Of a stretch of DNA of 64,000 nt, positions 35,101 through 43,519 are shown piece by piece. The stretch is from Homarus americanus (taxonomy: Eukaryota; Arthropoda; Malacostraca; Decapoda; Nephropidae): the NCBI RefSeq assembly GCF_018991925.1, contig NW_024722158.1:1192632-1256631 (forward strand), written 5' to 3'. The position numbers were made by a program, and so were the translations under genes. The stretch's first letter is position 1; each line of letters begins with the position of its first letter. Below the pieces are notes generated by a model that was not told where the DNA came from, made no database searches, and worked only from the letters and a program-made list of their open reading frames with translations.

Positions 35101-36282
35101 TTTCCCATATGTTCACTTATCAAATGGTTTCCTGGGACCTAAACCATTCATATAGCGAGGAATACCTGTATAGTGTAGAGCTCTCTGGGTCACAGTACAA
35201 TACAGTGCAGGCCCAGTACTAATGTATTCAGATCTACAATGAAAGATGTGAAAATGCTAAGAATAATCACAGCCACAAACTCTGACAATAATTTCAACAA
35301 TATATTGATACACTGTTAATGAAATACATCCACATTTTATAAAACAAAAAAAAATATTAAATCTGTTTAAAGAGATATTAACCATTTTAACTTGGACGAA
35401 ATAAAATTATACAGCAAGAGTTTACAATGGCTGCACCTGCACAGTCCTGCCACCCTTGAACATGGTAAATATACAGTGGTCCCTCGGTTAACGAACACTT
35501 TGAGGTGTGTATGTAGAAGGTTCCTGGTTGATGATGATGGGAATTAGAAGTGGGAGTGGAGGAGAAGAGAAGAGAAGGAAGTGGGGATGGAAGAGAAATC
35601 ACCAATAAAATTTTAAGTTCACTAGGTGTAATTCAAGATTATTTTATTTAAATCAACACTGCACTGCACTATATATTATCAATATGTTCAATAAATTTCA
35701 AATGACCAATAATTTCAATGAAAAATGCAAAAATATTCAAGACACCAACAAAATAGATGTTCACTCCACTGTCAACAAAGCCCAACTGATGCCTTGTGGC
35801 TGAGTCAAGCTGCTGATGGGCGCACAAAAAACTAGTTCCCTGTACAGTACTGCATATATTATCAATATCTTAAATAAATGTTAAAATCACTAATAATTTT
35901 AATATAAAAAATATTAAAGAGCACAACTTTATTGATATTTACTTCACTGGAAACAAATGTAAACATAGAACAGATTACTGAATTGGCGGACTGGCCCAGC
36001 AGCTGATGCACACAACAAAACGTGATGTTCGTAAGGATTTCGTTAATCAAATTTTTGTTCGTTACCAAAATGAAGATTCTTATGGAAGGTAATTTGTTAA
36101 CCGAACCGTTCGTTAACCGAGGGACCACTGTAGTGTAATATATATACATGATACATAACATACTATTTAATGCAATACTGGTTGATGGTAAAATATATTT
36201 GATGTTTAAGAAGGGACTAAAGCGTACTTACTCTGCCCAACTGGTCCACCTTCATGTCCTCCAGAGACGGGTAAAGACTCAT
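19987..36282 (-). CDS. SDCBP: Syntenin (SDCBP-like), two-PDZ adaptor; whole coding span, 8 coding exons
   Basis: Eight exons joined in phase give a 314-aa protein (human syntenin-1 is 298 aa). It starts [14 protein letters not shown], keeps LYPSL (3-7) and LYPAL (63-67), both LYPxL motifs that in syntenin bind ALIX. PDZ1 spans about 125-210 (carboxylate loop VGMR at 142-145) and PDZ2 about 212-290 (HIGF at 225-228); the conserved tail ends FMDHSVPDL. In known syntenins these PDZ domains bind syndecan tails and phosphoinositides at the membrane and support exosome formation. Exons: 36232-36282, 31128-31247, 30326-30439, 29528-29635, 24358-24466, 23927-24053, 21613-21754, 19987-20160. All introns are GT...AG. 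No frameshift or missing key residue is seen, so the gene looks functional. Introns are inflated by minisatellites and transposons. Confidence 0.95.
20161..21612 (-). other. Syntenin intron 7
   Basis: Contains a C11-A8 homopolymer block (20746-20764), a poly-T run (about 21118-21136) and a small MITE at 21339-21499. No other coding sequence seen. Confidence 0.7.
21339..21499. mobile_element. Small MITE (about 161 bp) in syntenin intron 7
   Basis: Inverted ends CTGAAATCTCCATTTAACGG and, reversed, CACTGTGAAATCTCCATTAA, next to TA. The body repeats the words TCTAACGGACT and TCTAATGGACT. Ends resemble Tigger-type termini. The left end has lost a few bases. Confidence 0.7.
21613..21754 (-). CDS. 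SDCBP: Syntenin coding exon 7 (codons 210-257)
   Basis: Acceptor TCTCCTCAG, donor GAG|GTAAGT. It encodes [20 protein letters not shown] through [11 protein letters not shown], the first part of PDZ2 including the HIGF carboxylate-binding loop. Confidence 0.97.
22344..22904. mobile_element. Tigger-like MITE in syntenin intron 6
   Basis: Left end CAGTAGTACCTCAATACACT after TA. Right end, reversed, CAGTATAGTAGAATGCCAG then TTATCTGGAGTCC. Both contain subterminal CTGG/CCAG words. Ends are more diverged than in the other families, so limits are approximate. Confidence 0.5.
23263..23393 (+). repeat. Dispersed repeat, copy 2
   Basis: Same order and strand as 13979-14142: GCTTACCACAAGATGTCTT, AGTAAATAATATTG, TTATTCATTAATCAG, AAGTAGCCAAAT. 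Family unknown. Confidence 0.7.
23927..24053 (-). CDS. SDCBP: Syntenin coding exon 6 (codons 168-210)
   Basis: Acceptor GTTCTCAG, donor ACAG|GTCAGA. It encodes the second half of PDZ1 ([13 protein letters not shown] ... LAIRDR), almost identical to the family consensus, and ends in phase 2 within the Arg shared with exon 7. Confidence 0.97.
24358..24466 (-). CDS. SDCBP: Syntenin coding exon 5 (codons 132-168, first base)
   Basis: Acceptor TCCCTAG, donor CTG|GTCAGT, ending in phase 1 within the Gly of AGLRFGDQ. It encodes the PDZ1 ligand groove ([19 protein letters not shown]). The 52-bp minisatellite starts only 122 bp upstream of the acceptor in the intron. Confidence 0.96.
24589..26320. 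repeat. 52-bp minisatellite in syntenin intron 4 (about 33 units)
   Basis: Unit ACAGTGTTCCACCTTGTGTG plus TGATAACCTCCATGTTTTAC plus TCCACCCTCATA (52 bp). Units differ mainly at two sites, CCACC/CCTCC and CTCATA/CTTATA, and these variants run in blocks. One disrupted unit occurs at about 25525-25590 and one shortened unit at about 25931. Otherwise it is nearly homogeneous. Confidence 0.97.
27425..27840. mobile_element. Tigger-like MITE (CAGTAAAACCTCGC ends) in intron 4
   Basis: Left CAGTAAAACCTCGCTTAACC after TA at 27423-27424. Right, reversed, CGGTAAAACCTATATCAACC before TA at 27841-27842. Length 416 bp. Its inner arms (GGTCGGTTAATAG and AAGTCGGTTAATCGAGGG) also repeat the GGTTAA word. Confidence 0.8.
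27852..28143. mobile_element. Short MITE (CCCCGACTTACGAC ends), copy 1
   Basis: Ends GTACTCCCCGACTTGCGACC and, reversed, GTACTCCCCGACTTACGACG. A closely related copy is at 34697-34956. Both carry AAAATGGCTGGCAAGCTTAA plus GAGACACCCATTTTCG inside, possibly a relic of a transposase start. Confidence 0.85.
28140..28671 (-). mobile_element. Tigger-like element with transposase N-terminal remnant
   Basis: Ends CAGGTAGTTCTGCTATAACG and, reversed, CAGTGAGTTCTGCTATAACG, with TA flanks (28138-28139 and 28672-28673). Minus-strand codons at about 28388-28470 read [16 protein letters not shown], matching the start of CENP-B-type/Tigger transposases (the usual [13 protein letters not shown]). Most of the transposase is deleted. 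Confidence 0.85.
29528..29635 (-). CDS. SDCBP: Syntenin coding exon 4 (codons 96-131)
   Basis: Acceptor TTCTTACAG, donor GAG|GTAAGT, phase 0. It encodes a Ser/Pro-rich linker and the first strand of PDZ1 ([12 protein letters not shown], matching the conserved RAE.K.GIRE block). Confidence 0.95.
29636..30325 (-). other. Syntenin intron 3
   Basis: AT-rich, about 0.7 kb, with ordinary splice ends and no repeat or ORF that I recognise. Confidence 0.6.
30326..30439 (-). CDS. SDCBP: Syntenin coding exon 3 (codons 58-95)
   Basis: Acceptor TTTTTGCAG, donor GTAAGA, phase 0 at both ends. It encodes [19 protein letters not shown], corresponding to the LYPEL..YMGL segment of vertebrate syntenin. Confidence 0.93.
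30440..31127 (-). other. Syntenin intron 2
   Basis: About 0.7 kb, with one small MITE at 30544-30793. Otherwise nothing identified. Confidence 0.6.
30544..30793. mobile_element. Small MITE (250 bp) in syntenin intron 2
   Basis: Left CAGTGATATCTCCATTAGCC after TA. Right, reversed, CAGTAGTAATATCTCGTTAG then CCATAAGCC. Internal GGAATTTTCTGGGTATCG and GGGAAAGATTTTCC words resemble those in the element at 43175, so they may be one family. Confidence 0.65.
31128..31247 (-). CDS. SDCBP: Syntenin coding exon 2 (codons 18-57)
   Basis: Acceptor TGTTACAG, donor AAG|GTACAG, phase 0 at both ends. It encodes the Pro/Ala-rich N-terminal linker ([15 protein letters not shown] ... [14 protein letters not shown]), a poorly conserved region in syntenins that carries a PPPYP stretch. 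Confidence 0.9.
32015..32094. repeat. 16-bp tandem repeat x5
   Basis: Five copies of TTTTCCATGGTTGGTG, the last ending GGTA. Perfect identity implies a young expansion. Confidence 0.97.
32654..32749. repeat. 24-bp tandem repeat x4
   Basis: Units GTACAAGATACTAGTTGGGG plus CCAA. Copies 1 and 3 carry ACTAG and copies 2 and 4 carry AATGG, so the array may really be a duplicated 48-bp dimer. Confidence 0.93.
33149..33250 (+). mobile_element. hAT-type terminal sequence
   Basis: CAGTGGTAAAAAGTACCAGAC followed by AAGTAAAAGTATTGTTAC and GAAGTAAAAAAGTATCTTAC. This pattern of AGTAAAAGTA words after a CAGTGG end resembles termini of known hAT elements (Tol2/Ac type). The partner end was not found. The hAT transposase remnant at 33919-34239 lies within 1 kb. 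Confidence 0.5.
33480..33790 (+). pseudogene. LINE RNase H / C-terminal domain remnant
   Basis: In shifting plus-strand frames it reads [22 protein letters not shown], then [15 protein letters not shown]. This resembles the ARLRLGY...E.G....CKLC....HYLLDCP ending of LINE ORF2 proteins, with its cysteine/histidine cluster. At least two frameshifts and stops are present. Assignment rests on this pattern only. Confidence 0.45.
33919..34239 (-). pseudogene. hAT transposase C-terminal dimerisation domain fragment
   Basis: A 106-codon minus-strand segment containing [20 protein letters not shown], which matches the hATC signature (NTPLPSSA..ERLFS.). The expected RNRL..E...LL.LN ending is missing and unrelated sequence follows, so it is a broken copy inside syntenin intron 1. 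Confidence 0.75.
34697..34956. mobile_element. Short MITE (CCCCGACTTACGAC ends), copy 2
   Basis: Left CAGCTCCACCCGACTTACGA, right reversed CAGCTCCTCCCCGACTTACG, TA on both sides (34695-34696, 34957-34958), 260 bp. It matches 27852-28143 internally. Confidence 0.88.
35474..36130. mobile_element. Tigger-like MITE, 657 bp, in syntenin intron 1
   Basis: Perfect terminal inverted repeats of 23 bp beginning CAGTGGTCCCTCGGTTAACG, with TA duplications (35472-35473, 36131-36132). Its left arm matches the right part of 15185-15973 in reverse. Its TTCGTTCCAG/GGTTCCAGCTCACC segment is missing, so it is an internally deleted sibling. Confidence 0.93.
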
Positions 36283-36288
36283 TGTGAT
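36232..36288 (-). CDS. SDCBP: Syntenin coding exon 1 (codons 1-17)
   Basis: The ATG is at 36282 and encodes 17 codons, [17 protein letters not shown], ending in phase 0 at a GTAAGT donor (36231-36226). Six bases of 5'UTR precede the ATG, then a TTGCAG acceptor. The leader is therefore spliced and the transcript starts further upstream (higher coordinates). Confidence 0.95.
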
Positions 36289-36340
36289 CTGCAACATAAC
36301 AGTACAGTATATTATATCCATAGTTAACTCACACTTAAAA

Positions 36341-39300
36341 CTCTACTGTACATATGGCAGCTATACAGTTCAGTATACTGTACATATGGTAGCTATACAG
36401 TTCAGTATACTGTACATATGGCAGCTATACAGTTCAGTATACTGTACATATGGTAGCTATACAGTTCAGTATACTGTACATGTGGCAGCTATACAGTTCA
36501 GTATACTGTACATATGGTAGCTATACAGTTCAGTATACTGTACATATGGCAGCTATACAGTTCAGCATACTCTACTGTACACCTGGCAACTATACAGTTC
36601 AGCATACTCTACTGTACATATGGCAGCTATACAGTTCAGCATACTCTACTGTACATATGGCAGCTATACAGTTCAGCATGCTCTACTGTACATATGGCAG
36701 CTATACAGTTCAGACTGCTCTACTGTACACCTGGCAACTATACAGTTCAGCATACTCTACTGTACATATGGCAGCTATACAGTTCAGCATGCTCTACTGT
36801 ACATATGGCAGCTATACAGTTCAGTATACTGTACATATGGTAGCTATACAGTTCAGTATACTGTACATATGGCAGCTATACAGTTCAACATACTCTACTG
36901 TACACCTGGCAACTATACAGTTCAGCATACTCTACTGTACATATGGCAGCTATACAGTTCAGCATACTCTACTGTACATATGGCAGCTATACAGTTCAGC
37001 ATGCTCTACTGTACATATGGCAGCTATACAGTTCAGCATGCTCTACTGTACATATGGCAGCTATACAGTTCAGCATACTCTACTGTACATATGGCAGCTA
37101 TACAGTTCAGCATGCTCTACTGTACATATGGCAGCTATACAGTTCAGCATACTCTACTGTACATATGGCAGCTATACAGTTCAGCATGCTCTACTGTACA
37201 TATGGCAGCTATACAGTTCAGCATGCTCTACTGTACACCTGGCAGCTATACAGTTCAGCATGCTCTACTGTACATATGGCAGCTATACAGTTCAGCATAC
37301 TCTACTGTACATATGGCAGCTATACAGTTCAGCATACTCTACTGTACATATGGCAGCTATGCAGTTCAGCATACTCTACTGTACATATGGCAGCTATACA
37401 GTTCAGCATACTCTACTGTACATATGGCAGCTATACAGTTCAGCATACTCTACTGTACATATGGTAACTATACAGTTCAGCATGCTCTACTGTACACCTG
37501 GCAGCTATACAGTTCAGCATGCTCTACTGTACATATGGTAACTATACAGTTCAGCATGCTCTACTGTACACCTGGCAGCTATACAGTTCAGCATACTTTA
37601 CTGTACATATGGCAGCTATACAGTTCAGCATACTCTACTGTACATATGGCAGCTATACAGTTCAGCATACTCTAGTGTACATATGGCAGCTATACAGTTC
37701 AGCATGCTCTACTGTACATATGGCAGCTATACAGTTCAGCATGCTCTACTGTACATATGGCAGCTATACAGTTCAGCATACTCTACTGTACATATGGTAG
37801 CTATACAGTTCAGCATACTCTACTGTACATATGGCAGCTATACAGTTCAGCATGCTCTACTGTACATATGGCAGCTATACAGTTCAGCATGCTCTACTGT
37901 ACATATGGTAGCTATACAGTTCAGCATGCTCTACTGTACATATGGCAGCTATACAGTTCAGCATACTCTACTGTACATATGGCAGCTATACAGTTCAGCA
38001 TACTCTACTGTACATATGGCAGCTATACAGTTCAGCATACTCTACTGTACATATGGCAGCTATACAGTTCAGCATGCTCTGCACCATGGCACTTCTCCAC
38101 AGTTCAGCGCTCTACCAGCCGCATATGGCGTTCAGCATACTCTGCTGTACATATGGCGGCTGCACAGTTCAGCATGCTCTACTGTACATATGGCAGCTAT
38201 ACAGTTCAGCATACTCTACTGTACATATGGCAGCTATACAGTTCAGCATACTCTACTGTACATATGGCAGCTATACAGTTCAGCATGCTCTACTGTACAT
38301 ATGGCAGCTATACAGTTCAGCATACTCTACTGTACATATGGCAGCTATACAGTTCAGCATGCTCTACTGTACACCTGGCAGCTATACAGTTCAGCCTGCT
38401 CTACTGTACATATAGCAGCTATATAGTTCAGCATGCTCTACTGTACATATAGCAGCTATACAGTTCAGCATGCTCTACTGTACACATAGCAGCTTCTTAC
38501 AGTTCAGCATATACTCTACCTGCCATATAGCACTTCCTGCAGTTCAGCATGCTCTACTGTATACGCCTTCTGCAGTTCAGCATACTCTGCTGGCATATGG
38601 CAGCTATACAGTTCACTCTACTGTATGGCAGCCCTATACAGTTCCAGCATACTCTACTGTGCCTCAGTTTCAGCATGCTCTACTGTACCTGGCAGCTTCT
38701 CTGATTCAGCATATACTGTACATATAGCGCTATACAGTTCAGCATGCTCTGTGCATATAGCAGCTATACAGTTCAGCATGCTCTACTGTACACACATGGC
38801 AGCTATGCAGTTCAGCATGTACTCTACTGTACATATGCATGGCCTTTATCACAGTTCAGCGTATACTGCTGTACGCCATAGCGCTTCTGCAGTTCAGCAT
38901 ACTCTGCTGTACATATGGCAGCTATACAGTTCAGCATACTCTGCAGCACGCCGTAAGCTATACAGTTCAGCATACTCTATAGCACGCCAGCAGCTATGCA
39001 GTTCAGCATGCTCTACTGTACATATGGCAGCTCCCAGTTCGGCATGCTCTGCTGTGCACCTGGCAGCCTGCAGTTCGGCATGCTCTACTGTACATATGGC
39101 AGCTATGCAGTTCCAGCATGCTCTACTGTACACCTGGCAGCTATACGGTTCAGCATGTCTGCTGTACGCGCATGGCAGCTTCATACAGTTCGGCATGCTC
39201 TGCTGTGCATATGGCGGCTATACAGTTCAGCATACTCTGCCTGGCCATATGGCGGCTATACAGTTCAGCGCCGCCACTGTGCATATGGCGGCTATGCAGT

Positions 39301-40199
39301 TCGGCATGCTCTACCATACGGCGGCTATACGGTTCAGCATGCTCTGCTGTACGCTATGGCAGCTATACAGTTCGCGTATCTACTGTACATATGGCAGCTA
39401 TACAGTTCAGCATGCTCTACCTTCACATGTAAGCCCTGCGGTTCAGCATGCTCTGCACCAGCGCACATGGCAGCTATGCAGTTCGGCATGCTCTGCTGTA
39501 CATATAGCGCTTCGCCACAGTTCGGCATGCTCTGCACCATGCACCAGCATTGCAGTTCGGCATGCTCTGCAGCGCATATGGCAGCTATGCAGTTCATGCT
39601 CTGCTGTACATATGGCGGCTATACAGTTCAGCATACTTTCTACTGTACATGGCGGCTATACGGTTCAGCATGCTCTACTGTGCATATGGCGGCTATACCG
39701 GTTCAGCATGCTCTACTGTGCATATGGCAGCTATGCAGTTCGGCATACTCTGCACTGGCCATATGGCAGCTATACGGTTCGGCATATGCAGCACGCGCTC
39801 GCTATACAGTTCAGCATGCTCTACTGCCGCATATGGCAGCTATATACAGTTCAGCATGCTCTGCTGTACACATGGCACGGCTATACCAGTTCAGCATGCT
39901 CTACCAGCACATGGCAGCTATACAGTTCAGCATGCTCTGCACTGTACACCTGGCACATATACAGTTCCCAGCAGCACTCTACTGTACATATGGCAGCCTG
40001 CAGTTCGGCATGTACCACTGTACACTCAGCAGCTATGCAGTTCAGCATGTCTACTGTAGCACACATGGCAGCTATACAGTTAATGCTCTGCACAGCTTCA
40101 TATAGCTAACACAGTTCATGCTCTACTGTACATATGGCAGCTATACAGTTCAGCATGCTCTACTGTACACCTGGCAGCTATACAGTTCAGCCTGCTCTA
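36341..40199. repeat. 37-bp satellite array (about 3.9 kb)
   Basis: Starts with 32-bp units (TACATATGGYAGCTATACAG plus TTCAGTATACTG) to about 36558. It then switches to 37-bp units in which the tail is TTCAGCATGCTCTACTG or TTCAGCATACTCTACTG, a 5-bp gain. From about 38079 to 40110 units are degenerate, with many indels and A-to-G/T-to-C changes. The last roughly 90 bp are clean again. All three plus frames stay open because the unit has no stop in any plus frame. The long repetitive ORFs are not proteins. Confidence 0.97.
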
Positions 40200-40328
40200 A
40201 GATGCGCTATTAAGTCAACACCACAATACTGTATTAAAGTGTTGTGATTATATGGAACACCACAACCTCCCACAAGACACCCACAACAACCACCACCTAC
40301 AACACATACACAACTAGCCTCTAAGATC

Positions 40329-41110
40329 TAAGCACATGGCATCACAGGCAAGATTTTAAAGTGGATTAGCAACTGGCTCCAAGACGGGCAACAAAGAGTG
40401 GTAATAATGGAATACATTCTGAATTGAAAAAGGTTCACAGTGGAGTACCACAAGGCTCTATCCTTGGACCACCCTGTTTGTGATCTATATAAATGATATA
40501 CCGGTAGATGAAAATATATTGAGCCACAATGTCAAGTCTGTGGATGACACGAATATATTTGGGAAGGTAGCAAGTCAGGACAATGTGGCAACAATGCAGA
40601 GAAGGGCAAATGCTCTTTAACATTACAAAATGTAAGACCCTACATGTAGGATACAACAACCCTAATCAACACTATTCTGTTATTAACACTCCCAAATGTC
40701 GATAAGAAGAGGGATCTAGGCATAGTGATAGACCATTCCCTGAAGGCGGGACAACAAGTGAGAAAAACAAATCAATATTTGAGAATTCTAAAAGGTTCCT
40801 TCATATACAAAGAGAGGAGAATGCTCCTTCAACTGTACAAATCTCATGTGTTGTACATTCCAGTCTGGATTACTGTATAGGAATGGAAACTTTACCTCCA
40901 ACAAGACCTAACATCCCTAGAACAGGTGCAACACAGAGCAACCAAGAGGATTCTGGGACTATGTCATCTAGATTATCCAAGTAGATTGAGGGCCTTAAGA
41001 CTAACAACCCAATTGGACAGATCTCATTGAAACATTCAAAATCCTGAAAGGGATGGAAAAAGTGAACCCGGGCCATTTCTCTGTGATGTCATGCACCAAC
41101 AACACCTGTG
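40329..41110 (+). mobile_element. CR1-like LINE reverse transcriptase fragment
   Basis: Plus-strand segments in changing frames give GITGKILKWISNWLQDGQQR, VHSGVPQGSILGP, VIYINDIP, SVDDTNIFG (FADDT box), RDLGIVIDHSLKAGQQV, LLQLYKSHV, LEQVQHRATKRILGL and ILKGMEKVNPGHF. These are the palm and thumb blocks of CR1/L2-type non-LTR RT in the right order. Stops and frame changes make it a pseudogene. The 5' half is missing. Confidence 0.88.
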
Positions 41111-42518
41111 ATCAATCCATGGCGACCAGTGTACAGTATTTGATGAGTGGCAGGGAAACACAGGGTTGAGCTCACTCTATTTATTTCTCTAATGTTTGGG
41201 GCTACACAGAGCCAATCACCAGAGAATACAACAAGTACCCCGGATGCACCTCACCTCTTCATGTGTTGGGGCCCGATTGACTGTCATTTACCTGACCCAA
41301 CTACCTCACTGCACAGCATCAATGCTAGATCCACTGCATGCTTCAACCAGCACATAAAACCCTCCCTATTGTTCGTACAGCACTGTACTTGTATGCATCT
41401 GGAGGCAGGTGGCTGGCAGCTTCAACATCAACCACCCATTCTCAGTCAAGCTGATTGTGAACTCGGTCACTCTGGGACCTCCAGTCCTCGACCACTTTCA
41501 CATCTTTATTCCTCAATTACTCGTAAATTTAAATAAGATTGCAATTTTTTCAAATACCAAAAAGGAATATCTTGTACAGTATTACAATATTACTAATTTA
41601 CCAGAAATAAAGTTCTGTATATGTACTGCATTATATAAAGTACTGTACAGTATTGGTGTACCGTATATAAATTGTCCTCAAACATATGCCTTCTTGCAGC
41701 TCCACACAGCTCCACACTCAAAATCATATTCAGTACAGTATAATCAAATACAGTAATCATATAATCAATACTTTATCTCACCCTGTATTAATAATCAAAT
41801 AAGGTAATCATATTATTAATCATAATCAAAATTTATCATGACTTTTATTCAAAATTAAATCGATCCACTTTTTAACGATTTTAATTTCGAATAAGCCCGA
41901 ACTGGGTCATTGACTGGCCTGGGAGATATGAATAATAATTAAAAATAAATGACAAATAGAAAAGGAAAAGGTTATATTAATCTACACCATAATCAACATT
42001 TATTGTGGCTATTAATCATAATCAAATGGTGTAATCAGCCTCAGGTCTGACACAATGATGCTACGCAGTGATTTAAATGTATATTTATTTTACCACAGAG
42101 CGATACTGTAAGTCAAGAGATGGTATACCGGGGATGCCTGTACTGTACAGTACTGTAAGTACAAGATGCAGTAATCATCATTTTCAGAGTCTTAACTAAG
42201 AACTACTTAAGGAAACAGAAATTCTATTCTTCAAGTCACACTCGGATAGGAATCATAAAGAGTCACAGTAAAAAGACGTGTCAGTCCTCCGTCTGAGCCA
42301 TGAACTGAGACTTGTGAGCCCCAGAGTCACAGGTTGGAGGAGTGACATGACTTCTTAACATGACTGCACCAACATCTACCTACAATACCAACATGGCAGC
42401 TGCCAGGGTGCATCAAAGTTACTTTTCTAATCACATATATCGATTTGTTTTTGCAACAAAAGTTTTGTGAATTATTCGTACTTTGTTTTTGTAAAGTTGT
42501 GGACAAAAAGAAAACAGC
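41111..42518. other. AT-rich interval, nothing identified
   Basis: Two short overlapping plus-strand ORFs (41147-41536, 41409-41756) have no recognisable domain. They may cover the decayed 3' end of the adjoining LINE. Several direct repeats of AATCAAATA and CATAATCAA are seen at 41740-42020. Confidence 0.45.
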
Positions 42519-42550
42519 AGGGAGGGAGGGAGGGAGGGAGGGAGGGAGGG
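42519..42550. repeat. (GGGA)n microsatellite
   Basis: Eight consecutive GGGA-type tetranucleotides followed by GGG, a G-run pattern able to form a G-quadruplex on the plus strand. Confidence 0.92.
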
Positions 42551-43174
42551 CAGTGGGTGGACATAAAGGTGTGACAGTTAAGTCAACAATTTTCATTTAT
42601 CACCACAAGTAGATTTTCTTAGTTTAAATATGATTCAGGTGCAGCTACAGTAACAGTGTGCTGTAACAACCTTAATACTGTTCTGTACACCAAAACAACC
42701 ATAATAATGCCGTCAATGTTTGAGGAGACTTTTCACTGGCACCCCGCTGCTGTAGTGCCAAGTCTTCACCTCCAGTACACCTCCTACCTCCCTCCTGAAG
42801 TCTATTTGTCCCACACAGCTTGTAGATAGAGGGGATTATTGTAAAAGTGATAACAGAGGCATAATGAAGTCTGATCTAAGTCTTCCACCCTGATAAGATA
42901 GAGGATAGTTTAGGCGTAGGTTATAAATTAAAAAAAAAATAAATTATGAAAACAGGTCTCGCATATAGAGCTTATACAGTACTGTGCTGTGTACAGTACA
43001 TAGTGTAACCCTTCATTACTGAAATTCAACTTGCAACCCAAGATTAAATTCCTAATAATACTGCACAAGCCAAACTGTAAATCACTCAGGCTAGGACAGC
43101 ACTACAGTGCTGCCCCCTACTGCAGCAACTTTCAATGGAAAAGCTGAGCAACTAATGTAAATCCACATACAGTA

Positions 43175-43400
43175 CAGTGATCTTCCAGTTAGCTGGAATC
43201 CCTGGCCACCAGAACTCCCCAATAGGCAGAATGGACTTTGACCTACATGGGAGAACTCTCTCCATTCTGGGCATGGGAATGAGTTTCCACATTTTCAAGA
43301 AAATTTCAGAGAAAATCTCTCCAAACCTCTGTTCCGAGTATGGAAAAAAAATCCAGGAGTTTCGAGACATTGCATCGTGTTTCTGCACGTGCCAGTCGCA
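43175..43400. mobile_element. Possible MITE, one end recognisable
   Basis: CAGTGATCTTCCAGTTAGCTGG after TA at 43173-43174 looks like a Tigger-type left end, and CATGGGAATGAGTTTCC / GAAAATTTCAGAG words resemble 30544-30793. No matching right end was found. Confidence 0.35.
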
Positions 43401-43519
43401 TAGGTGGACTAACTGCTTGGGTAACTTAGGCTGTAAGCTAGTACACTTAGTTCATATTCCGCTGCCATTGTACATGGATGTTCCATACTAGTTGCAGTGT
43501 TTTTGTACAGTTTGTTTTG

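Larger units (their letters stand above)
31248..36231 (-). other. Syntenin intron 1
   Basis: About 5.0 kb. Holds two short tandem repeats (32015-32094, 32654-32749), hAT remnants (33149 onward, 33919-34239), a LINE remnant (33480-33790) and two MITEs (34697-34956, 35474-36130). A lone Tigger-like end (ATAGCGAGGAATACCTGTA) lies at about 35152-35171. No further exon recognised. Confidence 0.65.

Noticed and set aside
36284..40109. Long plus-strand ORFs up to 494 codons with MAAIQFSILYCTYGSYTVQ-type repeats
   Set aside because: They are translations of the 37-bp satellite, whose unit lacks stops in all three plus frames. Frames rotate with each unit and there is no domain, start context or splice support.
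36341..40199. CRISPR-like array (repeats of about 37 bp)
   Set aside because: Units are contiguous without unique spacers, and the context is a spliced eukaryotic gene region.
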